Origin: Comamonas sp. BIGb0124
Lineage (GTDB): Bacteria > Pseudomonadota > Gammaproteobacteria > Burkholderiales > Burkholderiaceae_C
Direction of reading: 5' to 3'
DNA: 64,000 bases
Assembly (NCBI RefSeq): GCF_003752175.1
Contig: NZ_RJVF01000008.1
Coordinates: 62,001 to 126,000, forward strand
Part shown: piece after piece, positions 46,262-54,176 of the stretch
Layout: the number at the start of each line of letters is the position of its first letter
Position numbering within the stretch: the first letter of the stretch is position 1
Made by a program: the position numbers and the translations under genes
The notes under the pieces: generated by a model
What the model was told of the DNA's origin: nothing
Databases searched by the model: none
Seen by the model: only the letters and a program-made list of their open reading frames with translations

Positions 46262-46454
46262 AAGCCATCGATTTTAAGTCGAGTCGCATGCGTTGCCCGA
46301 CAAGGCCGTGAACACCGGCCCGGCTTGGTAGACTCGGCCGTTTCCTGCCAGCCCGGCGACTGCCGTGCCGCATCGGTGAAAGCCGGGGCGGGCGGGCTCG
46401 TCGGCTGCTGGTGTTTCCGTCTCCATGCCGCCTTGCCGGCACCAAGGATTGCCC

Positions 46455-47444
46455 ATGACCGCATCTGCCTGGCCCCGCCGCGCCTGCCTCGGCGCAGTTG
46501 CCGCCGCCCTGTTCGCCAGCCTGCCGCTGACAGCGGCCGCCCAAGCCACGGGCCAGAAGTCCGTGGCCGTGATCTCGATCGTCGAGCATCCCGCGCTCGA
46601 TGCCGTGCGCGACGGCGTCAAGTCGGCGCTCGAGCAGGCCGGCTACGATGCCGGCAAGAACCTCCGCTGGCAGTACCAGAGCGCCCAGGGCAACAACAGC
46701 ACGGCGGCACAGATCGCGCGCAAGTTCATCGGCGACCGGCCCGACGCCATCGTGGCCATCGCCACGCCTTCCGCTCAGGCCGTGGTCGCCGGCACCAAGA
46801 ACATCCCCGTCGTGTTCTCGGCCGTGACCGACCCGGTCGCCGCGCAGCTCACGCCCAGTTGGAAACCCTCCGGCAGCAACGTCACGGGCGTGTCCGACCT
46901 GCTGGCACTGGACAAACAGATGGCGCTGCTCAAGCAGATCGTGCCGCAGGCCAAACGCGTCGGCATGGTCTACAACCCGGGCGAAGCCAACTCGGTGGTG
47001 GTGGTCAAGCAGCTCAAGGCGCTGTTGCCGCAGCTCGGCCTGACCCTGGTGGAAGCATCGGCCCCGCGTTCGGTCGATGTGGGTTCGGCCGCACGCAGCC
47101 TGGCCGGCAAGGTCGACGTCATCTACACCAACACCGACAACAACGTGGTCTCGGCTTACGAAGCCCTCGTGAAGGTCGCCAACGACGTGCGCATTCCGCT
47201 CATCGCAGCCGATACCGACAGTGTCAAGCGCGGCGCCGTCGCGGCCCTGGGCATCGACTACCGCGACCTGGGCCTGCAGACCGGCCGCGTGGTGGTGCGC
47301 ATCCTGCAAGGCACGCCCCCGGGCGAGATCGCACCGCAGACCAGCGACAAGCTGCAGCTGTTCGTCAACGTGGCTGCGGCGCAGAAGCAGGGTGCGACCT
47401 TGCCCGATGAACTGGTGAAGACCGCAGCCGAAGTGATTCGCTGA
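46455..47444 (+). CDS. PF04392-type ABC substrate-binding protein, first copy
   Basis: A 329-residue periplasmic binding protein of the ABC_sub_bind (TrpX-like) family, with a signal peptide at residues 1-32 (cleavage after TAAA). Family marks are KSVAVISIVEHPALDAVRDGVK, FSAVTDPVAAQL and MVYNPGEANS. ATG 46455 has AAGGAT upstream (46443-46448). Its neighbour at 47652 is a close paralog, sharing long identical blocks, e.g. SIVEHPALDAVRDGVK and TDNNV. The ligand is unknown; related transporters are suggested to take up tryptophan or other small ring compounds. Confidence 0.9.
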   Translation: MTASAWPRRACLGAVAAALFASLPLTAAAQATGQKSVAVISIVEHPALDAVRDGVKSALEQAGYDAGKNLRWQYQSAQGNNSTAAQIARKFIGDRPDAIVAIATPSAQAVVAGTKNIPVVFSAVTDPVAAQLTPSWKPSGSNVTGVSDLLALDKQMALLKQIVPQAKRVGMVYNPGEANSVVVVKQLKALLPQLGLTLVEASAPRSVDVGSAARSLAGKVDVIYTNTDNNVVSAYEALVKVANDVRIPLIAADTDSVKRGAVAALGIDYRDLGLQTGRVVVRILQGTPPGEIAPQTSDKLQLFVNVAAAQKQGATLPDELVKTAAEVIR

Positions 47445-47481
47445 CCCGCAGCGTGTCCGGGCTCGCATGGCGATGCGATGC

Positions 47482-47504
47482 GGTTTCGGCCTGGGTTTCG
47501 GCCT
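47482..47504 (+). repeat. 12-bp direct repeat between the two binding-protein genes
   Basis: GGTTTCGGCCT occurs twice, 12 bases apart, and is followed by GTTTTTGGC. It lies just after the first binding-protein gene in the 207-bp gap before the second. It may be a weak termination or processing site; no clear function. Confidence 0.3.
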
Positions 47505-47651
47505 GTTTTTGGCAGTAGACTCCAATGCCCCGCACAAACCAATGGCCAATCTAGGACAGGTGCGTGAACGGGAAGCCGCAAGGTGGCCGGGGCAGGGCGT
47601 GCCCGGGGCGGTTGCCGCCTGGCCTGCATAAAACAACTGGAGACAACATTG

Positions 47652-48632
47652 ATGTTCAAGAAGCATTCTTCCCATGCCTTGCGGGCGGCCGTCTGTGCCG
47701 CTCTGGCCGCGCTGTCGTGCGCCCTGCCGGCCGCGGCGCAGCAGAAATCGGTGGCGGTGACCTCGATCGTCGAGCATCCCGCGCTGGATGCCGTGCGGGA
47801 CGGCGTCAAGGAAGCCCTGCAGAAGGCCGGTCTCGAAGACGGCAAGACGCTGCGCTGGCAATACCAGACGGCCCAGGGCAATGCCGGCACGGCCGGGCAG
47901 ATCGCCCGCAAGTTCGTGGGCGACCAGCCCGACGTCATCGTCGCCATCTCCACGCCGTCGGCCCAGGCCCTGCTGGCCACGACCAAGAACATCCCCATCG
48001 TCTTCTCGGCCGTGACCGATCCGGTCGCGGGCCAGCTCACGCCGAGCTGGGACGCTTCGGGCACCAACGTGACCGGCGTGTCCAACGCGCTCGACCTCAC
48101 CAAGCAGGCCGAGATGATTCGCCGCATCCTGCCGCAGGCCAAGCGCGTGGGCGTGGTCTACAACCCGGGCGAAGCCAATTCCGCCACGGTGATCAAACAG
48201 CTGCGCGAACTGCTGCCCAAGTACGGCATGACGCTGGTCGAGGCGGCCGCGCCGCGCTCGGTCGACGTCGCCACCTCGGCGCGCAGCCTGCTGGGCAAGG
48301 TCGATCTGTTCTACACCAACAACGACAACAACGTCATGTCGGCGTACGAGTCCATCGTCAAGGTCGCGAACGACGCCAAGGTGCCCTTGCTGTCCGCCGA
48401 TACCGACAGCGTCAAGCGCGGTGCGGTCGCTGCCTACGGCATCGACTACCACGAGCTCGGCCTGCAGACCGGTGCCATGGTGCTGCGCATTCTCAACGGC
48501 GAAAAGCCCGGCGCCATCAAGCCCGAGACCGGTTCCACGCTGCGCCTGTTCGTCAACACCGGCGCCGCGGAAAAACAAGGCGTGGCCCTGCCGCCCGACC
48601 TGATCCAGTCCGCGCAACAGGTCTTTCGTTGA
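47652..48632 (+). CDS. PF04392-type ABC substrate-binding protein, second copy
   Basis: A 326-residue paralog of the preceding gene with its own signal peptide (residues 1-29, cleavage after AAA). Shared blocks include KSVAVTSIVEHPALDAVRDGVK, FSAVTDPVAGQL and VVYNPGEANS. The two copies differ in the ligand-facing region and signal peptide, fitting a tandem duplication with drift. ATG 47652 has CTGGAGAC upstream (47637-47644). Both would feed the one permease/ATPase pair downstream. Confidence 0.9.
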   Translation: MFKKHSSHALRAAVCAALAALSCALPAAAQQKSVAVTSIVEHPALDAVRDGVKEALQKAGLEDGKTLRWQYQTAQGNAGTAGQIARKFVGDQPDVIVAISTPSAQALLATTKNIPIVFSAVTDPVAGQLTPSWDASGTNVTGVSNALDLTKQAEMIRRILPQAKRVGVVYNPGEANSATVIKQLRELLPKYGMTLVEAAAPRSVDVATSARSLLGKVDLFYTNNDNNVMSAYESIVKVANDAKVPLLSADTDSVKRGAVAAYGIDYHELGLQTGAMVLRILNGEKPGAIKPETGSTLRLFVNTGAAEKQGVALPPDLIQSAQQVFR

Positions 48633-48751
48633 AAACGGAATGAAGGCGACGCCCGGCATGGCTCCGGCATGATTGCCTGAACGGGTGATCCGGTCGGCGC
48701 CAGGGCCTAGAATTGCGCCTGAAAAACCGGCCCCAGGGGCGGTTCTCTGCC

Positions 48752-48780
48752 ACGGGCTGTCATGACAGCCCGTCCTTTTT
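48752..48780 (+). terminator. terminator-like hairpin between binding-protein and permease genes
   Basis: A perfect 22-bp palindrome, ACGGGCTGTCATGACAGCCCGT (two 11-base arms, no real loop), is followed by CCTTTTTG. Just before it AACC-GGCCCC-A-GGGGCGGTT can also fold (about 48726-48744). It lies 20 bp before the permease ATG, so it likely reduces readthrough and keeps binding proteins more abundant than the membrane part. Confidence 0.7.
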
Positions 48781-48799
48781 GTCTCCGCTCCTTGTTGCC

Positions 48800-49705
48800 A
48801 TGTCATCGTTTGCCTTGTTTGGAGCCCTGGAGATCGGGCTGATCTACAGCCTGGTCGCCCTGGGGGTGCTGATCTCGTTTCGCCTGCTGCGTTTTCCCGA
48901 CCTGACGGTCGACGGCAGCTTTCCCCTGGGCGGTGCCGTCTGCGCCATCCTCATCGCCAACGGCCACGATCCCTACACCAGTACCGTGGCCGCGACCCTG
49001 GCGGGCGCGGCTGCGGGCGCGGTCACGGCCTGGCTCAACGTCAAGCTTCGCATCATGGATCTGCTGGCCAGCATCCTGATGATGATCGCGCTGTACTCGA
49101 TCAACCTCCGCATCATGGGCGCACCCAATGTGCCGCTGATCACCGAACCGACGCTGTTCTCGCTGCTGCAGCCCACCTGGCTGCCCGACTACATGGGCCG
49201 TCCGCTGCTGCTGGCGGTGGTGGTGGTCGCCGCCAAGTTCGCGCTCGACTGGTTCCTGGGCACACAGACCGGCCTGGCGATCCGCGCCACCGGCTCCAAC
49301 GGGCGCATGGCCCGCGCGCAGGGCGTCAACACCGGTGCCATGATCCTGCTGGGCATGGCGCTGTCGAACGCCCTGGTGGCACTGGCCGGTGCGCTGTTCG
49401 CGCAGACCCAGGGCGGTTCGGACATCTCGATGGGCATCGGCACCATCGTCATCGGCCTGGCGGCCGTCATCGTGGGCGAAAGCATTCTGCCGTCGCGCCG
49501 CCTGCTGCTGGTCACGCTGGCCGTGATCCTGGGGGCCATCGTCTACCGTTTCTTCATCGCGCTGGCGCTCAACAGCGACTTCATCGGCTTGCAGGCACAG
49601 GATCTGAACCTGGTGACCGCCGTGCTGGTCGTGCTGGCCCTGGTGCTGCCGCGGCTGCGCAAGAAGCGCGTCAAGCCGGCTTCGTCCAACGGCAAGGAGG
49701 CCTGA
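48800..49705 (+). CDS. ABC transporter permease (TrpY/BPD-transp-2-like)
   Basis: A 301-residue inner-membrane permease with about eight or nine helices, of the class that partners PF04392 binding proteins (COG4120). Marks are EIGLIYSLVALGVLISFRLLRFPDLTVDGSFPLGGAV and the cytoplasmic coupling region TGLAIRATGSNGRMARAQGV. ATG 48800 begins the aligned region; the longer frame upstream crosses the hairpin and is rejected. It is followed by the ATPase gene after one base past its stop, so they are coupled. Confidence 0.9.
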   Translation: MSSFALFGALEIGLIYSLVALGVLISFRLLRFPDLTVDGSFPLGGAVCAILIANGHDPYTSTVAATLAGAAAGAVTAWLNVKLRIMDLLASILMMIALYSINLRIMGAPNVPLITEPTLFSLLQPTWLPDYMGRPLLLAVVVVAAKFALDWFLGTQTGLAIRATGSNGRMARAQGVNTGAMILLGMALSNALVALAGALFAQTQGGSDISMGIGTIVIGLAAVIVGESILPSRRLLLVTLAVILGAIVYRFFIALALNSDFIGLQAQDLNLVTAVLVVLALVLPRLRKKRVKPASSNGKEA

Positions 49706-49706
49706 G

Positions 49707-50501
49707 ATGCTGAGCGCCAAGAACCTCGAGATCACGTTCAACCCCGGCACGCCCATCGAGACGCGGGCGCTGCGCGGACTCTCGCTCGACATACCGGCCG
49801 GCCAGTTCGTCACCGTCATCGGCTCGAACGGTGCGGGCAAGTCGACCTTCCTGAATGCCGTGTCGGGCGACCTGCAGATCGACCATGGCCAGATCCTGAT
49901 CGACGACCGCGACGTCACGCGGCAGCCGGTCTGGGACCGTGCCGACCGCGTGGCCCGGGTGTTCCAGGACCCGATGGCGGGCACCTGCGAAGACCTCACC
50001 ATCGAGGAGAACATGGCTCTGGCGCAACGGCGCGGGGCCGGCCGCGGGCTGTCGCGTGCGGTCAAGGCCGAGATGCGCGAAGGTTTCCGTGCCCATCTCG
50101 CCACGCTGGGGCTGGGACTCGAGAACCGCCTGACGGACCGTATCGGGCTGCTTTCCGGCGGCCAGCGCCAGGCGGTCAGCCTGCTGATGGCGGCCTTGCA
50201 GCCCTCGCGCATTCTGCTGCTCGACGAGCACACCGCCGCGCTCGATCCGCGGACCGCCGATTTTGTGCTGCGCCTCACCGCGCGCATCGTCACCGAAAAG
50301 GCGTTGACCACCATGATGGTCACGCACAGCATGCGGCAGGCCCTCGATGTGGGCGACCGCACCGTCATGCTACATCAGGGCCGTGTGGTGCTGGACGTCT
50401 CCGGTCCGAAGCGCCAGGGGCTGCAAGTGGCCGATCTGCTGCACATGTTCGAGCAGGTGCGTGGCGAGGCGCTGGCCGACGACGCGTTGCTGCTGGGTTG
50501 A
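49707..50501 (+). CDS. ABC transporter ATP-binding protein (TrpZ-like)
   Basis: A 264-residue ATPase driving the transporter. Walker A is GSNGAGKS (38-45 region), the signature LLSGGQRQAVSLLMAA and Walker B ILLLDEHTAALDP, with the His switch in MVTHSMRQA. The TrpZ-like marks RVFQDPMAGTCEDLTIEENMALA are typical of COG1101. Begins one base after the permease stop. No further transporter gene follows. Confidence 0.92.
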   Translation: MLSAKNLEITFNPGTPIETRALRGLSLDIPAGQFVTVIGSNGAGKSTFLNAVSGDLQIDHGQILIDDRDVTRQPVWDRADRVARVFQDPMAGTCEDLTIEENMALAQRRGAGRGLSRAVKAEMREGFRAHLATLGLGLENRLTDRIGLLSGGQRQAVSLLMAALQPSRILLLDEHTAALDPRTADFVLRLTARIVTEKALTTMMVTHSMRQALDVGDRTVMLHQGRVVLDVSGPKRQGLQVADLLHMFEQVRGEALADDALLLG

Positions 50502-50549
50502 ACGGCCGGGCTGCGGCACTGGTGCTTGCGGCCATTGCACAATGGCGGC

Positions 50550-51053
50550 ATGAACGAATTTTCTACAGACGCACCGGACGACGTCGATTCCCTGTCCATC
50601 CAGGAACCTCGCCTGTGGCGCGACGAACGATGGACCGCCTGCGTGATCAAGAACGAGGACGATGATGGCTGGGCCGTCTCCATGACCTTGCACGGCGAAA
50701 GCGAGCCGGCCCTGGTGGGCCCCTGGACCATGGGCCGCGACAAAAAGAACCCCAAGCCGCTCGATGCCCCGGCGTTTCACACGCTGGTGAAAACCGCCTC
50801 CGAAGTGCTGCGCCGCCACGAGCAGCAGTTGCATGCCCAGCTCAACAAGGAAGTGGCGATCGGCTCCGGTTCCGAGCGCATCCGCGTGAAGCTCCGGATC
50901 GTGCCCGACGAAGAGTATCCCTATGCCTTGCTCTCGGCCTATGACGAGTTCGGCCAGCCGTTGGGCGAGGCCCGTGTTTCACCCAGCTTCAAGCTGAGTG
51001 CTGCCAGCGCGGCGGCCTGGATCGACAGCGGCTACACCGCACGGCCCAGATGA
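50550..51053 (+). CDS. hypothetical protein coupled to isochorismatase-fold gene
   Basis: A 167-residue soluble protein with no signal peptide or membrane helix: an acidic N-terminus, a DDGWAVSMTLHGESEPALVGPWT beta-rich centre, a helical middle (LKTASEVLRRHEQQLHAQLNKEV) and a further beta-like C-terminal part (RIRVKLRIVPDEEYPYALLSAYDE). I do not recognise the family; similar proteins appear to be Burkholderiales-specific. Its stop overlaps the ATG of the next gene by four bases (ATGA), so the two are made together. ATG 50550 is chosen over an in-frame start 24 bases earlier. Confidence 0.6.
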   Translation: MNEFSTDAPDDVDSLSIQEPRLWRDERWTACVIKNEDDDGWAVSMTLHGESEPALVGPWTMGRDKKNPKPLDAPAFHTLVKTASEVLRRHEQQLHAQLNKEVAIGSGSERIRVKLRIVPDEEYPYALLSAYDEFGQPLGEARVSPSFKLSAASAAAWIDSGYTARPR

Positions 51054-51586
51054 AACAGGCCCTTCTCGTCATCGATGTCCAACGCGCATTGTTCGACGTC
51101 GTGCCCCGTCCGCACGAAGGCCATGTCGTCGTCGACCGCATCAACGCATTGTCCCGGCGGGCGAGGGCGGCCGGCGTGCCCGTGATCTGGATCCAGCACG
51201 AGGACAGCCGCTCGCTGCCGTTCGAATCCGACGGATGGCAGCTCGCACAGGGAGTCGAGGTGGCCGCGCCCGATCTGAGGATCAGGAAACGCACGCCCGA
51301 TTCGTTCTTGAACACGGGTCTGGGCGAACTGCTGGCCGAACGGAAGATCGGCAGCATCGTGGTCGCGGGCTATGCGTCCGAGTTCTGTGTCGACACCACC
51401 GTGCGCCGTGCGGCCGCGCTGGGTTACCCGGTGGTGATCGCCTCGGATGCCCACACCACGCACGACAAGCCCCATGCCACCGGCGAGCAGATCCGGGCGC
51501 ATCACAATGCGACGCTGCCCGGCATCACGAGTTTTGGACCGAAGATCGAGGCGGTGCGCAGCGTGGAGATCGTCTGGGCCGATTGA
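51050..51586 (+). CDS. isochorismatase-fold cysteine hydrolase
   Basis: A 178-residue cysteine hydrolase of the isochorismatase superfamily (YcaC/nicotinamidase-like). The triad is visible: Asp9 (LLVIDVQRALF), Lys80 (LRIRKRTPDSF) and Cys113 (GYASEFCVDTT). Such enzymes cleave amides or enol ethers; the substrate is unknown. It overlaps the upstream hypothetical gene by four bases. The next gene is convergent and 31 bp away. Confidence 0.85.
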   Translation: MKQALLVIDVQRALFDVVPRPHEGHVVVDRINALSRRARAAGVPVIWIQHEDSRSLPFESDGWQLAQGVEVAAPDLRIRKRTPDSFLNTGLGELLAERKIGSIVVAGYASEFCVDTTVRRAAALGYPVVIASDAHTTHDKPHATGEQIRAHHNATLPGITSFGPKIEAVRSVEIVWAD

Positions 51587-51617
51587 ACGGCGATGCTGGC
51601 CGCAAGGGGCCGGCGCC

Positions 51618-52721
51618 TTACGGCTTGCCGCCGAGGCTGCGTGCCAGGAAAAAGCGCAGCATCTCGGCACTCGCATCGGGGCCCGACCGGTCGGTATAGG
51701 TGCCGCGCGACGAACCGCCGGCCCAGGCATGGCCCGCCCCTTGGACATCCCAGTATTCCGCGACGACATCGCCTGCCGGATTTCGGTACAGATGACGGGT
51801 GGTGTGGCGCCGGTTGCCCGTGCCTGGCACGGCGAGGGTTTCGACCGAGGCGCCGGTTCCTGCGCTGGCGGCCACGACGGCGCGGGCGTTGTTCGGGTGA
51901 ACCGTGGCGTCGCAGTCTCCGTGGAAAACGATGGTCGGCACGCCGCTGCCGGCCTGCTCCCGCGTCGGCCCGGCACCTCCGCCCTTCATGGCCGAGAGGG
52001 CTGACGGCAGATCCGAGGCCGCGCCGGGTGCCAGTCCGGAATGCACGCCCGCCGCCGCATACAGCTCGGGATAGGCGCCGGCCAGGATCGCGGCCATCGC
52101 GCCTCCGGCCGACAGCCCGGCGACATAGACGCGCCGGGGATCGATGGCCTGGGTCGAAATGATTTCCCGTGTCATGCCCGCCAGGATGGCCGGTTCGCCC
52201 CGGCCGGGCTGCTGGTGGTTGTGCTTGAACCAGCTCCAGCATTTCTGGGGATTCGCCTGATGGGACTGGATCGGATAAAGCACATAAAAACCCTGGGCCT
52301 GCGCAGCCTCGTTCATGGCGGTCCCGGCGGCAAAGTCGTCGGCATCCTGGGTGCAGCCATGAAGCATGACCACCAGAGGCAAGGGCTTGCCCTCTGCATT
52401 CGGCGGAATGTAGAGTTTGTAGTCGCGCTGGCCGGACGCATGGCGGAACGAGCCGGCGACGAACACATCGTCCTTGCCGGCCGGGGCGGATGAGGGCGAT
52501 GCGGATTCGGCCGGGCGGGCCGGAGCCTGTCCGCCGGGGCCGGCGGGTTGCCGGATCTCGCGGGCATCGACATCGATGACGTCGGCATCGTCCTGCCGGG
52601 CGCCGGCGGGCGAGAGTCCTCGGCGCAGGGCGGCCTGGATGGCGGCGGTCGCGTCGGCCAACTGGCCGGTTTGGGCGAGTCGGGTCGCCTGGCTCATGAA
52701 CTGCTGGAATCTCGGGTGCAT
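51618..52721 (-). CDS. PHB-depolymerase-family esterase
   Basis: A 367-residue alpha/beta-hydrolase of the type 1 short-chain polyhydroxybutyrate depolymerase/LpqC family. Oxyanion region VVMLHGCTQDADDFAAGT, nucleophile GLSAGGAMA, acid in FHGDCDATVHPNN and His in QGAGHAWAGGSS are visible. There is no signal peptide; the N-terminal ~90 residues are helical (RFQQFMSQATRLAQTGQLADATAAI) then Pro/Ala-rich, suggesting an intracellular form acting on stored polyester or an esterase with another substrate. It lies 30 bp downstream of an RHH-type regulator gene. Confidence 0.85.
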   Translation of the reverse strand: MHPRFQQFMSQATRLAQTGQLADATAAIQAALRRGLSPAGARQDDADVIDVDAREIRQPAGPGGQAPARPAESASPSSAPAGKDDVFVAGSFRHASGQRDYKLYIPPNAEGKPLPLVVMLHGCTQDADDFAAGTAMNEAAQAQGFYVLYPIQSHQANPQKCWSWFKHNHQQPGRGEPAILAGMTREIISTQAIDPRRVYVAGLSAGGAMAAILAGAYPELYAAAGVHSGLAPGAASDLPSALSAMKGGGAGPTREQAGSGVPTIVFHGDCDATVHPNNARAVVAASAGTGASVETLAVPGTGNRRHTTRHLYRNPAGDVVAEYWDVQGAGHAWAGGSSRGTYTDRSGPDASAEMLRFFLARSLGGKP

Positions 52722-52750
52722 GGTGTGCCTTTTTGCGACAGGTGGGAAAG

Positions 52751-53173
52751 TCAGCGAATGCGCTGACGCAGTGCAGCCTTGACGGCGGGGCTGGCATGCA
52801 GGGCGCCCAGTACCGTCAGGGATTCGATCGTGGCGAGCGCGAGCTCGGGTGTGACATCGGGTGCGATCGTCGCCAGCCCCAGAACGCGGACCTGCAGCAT
52901 CTCGCCGGCCGCCTGCACCGCGAGCAGATCCTCGGTGCCGTAGTGCTGGATGCCCAGCACCAGCGTCTTGCGGCTGACCACCTGGCGAACCACCTCGCCA
53001 TGCGTGGCCAGTTGATTGCGAATGGCGGTGCGGATGAGATCGGTGCGGTTGGCATAGAAACCCTCCTGCACCAGCAGATCGATCTGGCCCAGGTCGACAA
53101 AACCGAGGTTGATGGTGATCTTTTCGTCGGCAGGCTTGGGGACGGCAGCAAGGTGGGGTGTGCGAGCAGGCAT
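52751..53173 (-). CDS. RHH (CopG-like) regulator paired with the esterase
   Basis: A 140-residue protein with a ribbon-helix-helix-like N-terminal part, seen as KITINLGFVDLGQIDLLVQEGFYANRTDLIRTAIRNQLATH. The remainder (SRKTLVLGIQHYGTEDLL...) is beta-rich with a conserved feel. Proteins of this type accompany PHB-depolymerase-like genes in Burkholderiales, so a regulatory link with the esterase is plausible. Its 248-bp upstream region is shared with the divergent membrane protein at 53422. Confidence 0.7.
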   Translation of the reverse strand: MPARTPHLAAVPKPADEKITINLGFVDLGQIDLLVQEGFYANRTDLIRTAIRNQLATHGEVVRQVVSRKTLVLGIQHYGTEDLLAVQAAGEMLQVRVLGLATIAPDVTPELALATIESLTVLGALHASPAVKAALRQRIR

Positions 53174-53421
53174 GGACGCATCTTAAACCATCCAAGTGGA
53201 TGGTGTATGGCTGTTTCATTTCGATAGATTTGACGCGGCCCGATGGCATGCAAACAACGGGTTGCAGCCGATCGACTTGGGGTAATCGCTGGGTGGACCT
53301 TGCGGCTCTCGACTTCGAGGGCCCTATCGGACAGACTTCGGCCAACGACAAAAGATATCCGACCGAGTTGCAGGCTGGGGCCGAGCGGTTATCGCCCCAT
53401 GCAGACCTATCCCCACGTGCC

Positions 53422-54132
53422 ATGCCGACTCTCCGTGTTCAAGTCCTGCTGCTGATCCTGCCGCTGGCCATCTTCCTGCTGGGCCTGTACCTGACGCATG
53501 CAGGGCGGCTCCACCGCGCCAACCGGCCGCTGCTGTGGATCGGCCCCGGCTATGTGCTCGTCTCGGTCGCGATGGTGCTCCAGATCGTGGTCGACAGCAG
53601 GCTGTTTCCGTCCGTGGGGCTGTGGGTGGCGGCGTTGTGCTTCGCGGCCTGCCATGGCCTCTGCGTGGGCATGACCCACCGGTATGGCGGAACCATCAAC
53701 CACTGGATCAGTGTCCCGATCGCGTTCTCGATGATGGCCCTGGTGGCCGAGTACGCATGGGTCGAGAACGATTTCGGCAAACAGAACCTGTTTCTCAGCT
53801 TCGCCATCACGGCTTTCCTGATCATGCCGGTCAAGCCTGTCGCCGTGTCTGCCAGCCGCTCAGGTCGTCTCGACAACCTGTTGCGGGGCCTTTACCTTTT
53901 GCTGGTGGCCTGGTCGATGCTGCGCACGGCGGCCATGTCCTGGGTGGAGCTCACCGTGCCCGACGTCCAGATGATGAACACGCCGCTCTGGATATCGGTC
54001 ACGCTGGCGGGCATGGCGATCGCATTCGCGCTGGCGCTGGTGATCGCCCTGGCTTCGGCAGAGGAAAACGCCCGGCTATCGGTGTCCGCGGTGCGGAACC
54101 GCACGCGCATCCGGGTTCGCGCGGATGAATGA
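53422..54132 (+). CDS. seven-helix membrane protein resembling a sensor domain without output domain
   Basis: A 236-residue integral membrane protein with about seven hydrophobic segments (e.g. VLLLILPLAIFLLGLYLTHA, LLWIGPGYVLVSVAMVLQIV, WVAALCFAACHGLCVGMTH, WISVTLAGMAIAFALALVIALAS). The layout and the RHNRPLLWIGPGYVL-like and C-terminal ASAEENARLSV region resemble the membrane sensor half of diguanylate cyclases (MASE-like), but the frame ends at RIRVRADE where a GGDEF domain would begin. It may be a truncated cyclase, a free sensor or an unrelated membrane protein. Confidence 0.55.
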   Translation: MPTLRVQVLLLILPLAIFLLGLYLTHAGRLHRANRPLLWIGPGYVLVSVAMVLQIVVDSRLFPSVGLWVAALCFAACHGLCVGMTHRYGGTINHWISVPIAFSMMALVAEYAWVENDFGKQNLFLSFAITAFLIMPVKPVAVSASRSGRLDNLLRGLYLLLVAWSMLRTAAMSWVELTVPDVQMMNTPLWISVTLAGMAIAFALALVIALASAEENARLSVSAVRNRTRIRVRADE

Positions 54133-54176
54133 ACGGGGCAGGGCGGGCCGTCAGCCCACCCGGATGACACCCATGC

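Noticed and set aside
44361-48806. A 1481-codon minus-strand frame spanning glnS and the two binding-protein genes
   Set aside because: It crosses several genes and intergenic regions and carries no motif; shadow of glnS and the binding proteins.
54141-54161. Terminator between the seven-helix protein and uxaA
   Set aside because: GGGCGGGC with GCCCACCC has one mismatch and no T-run, so it is too weak to list as a terminator.
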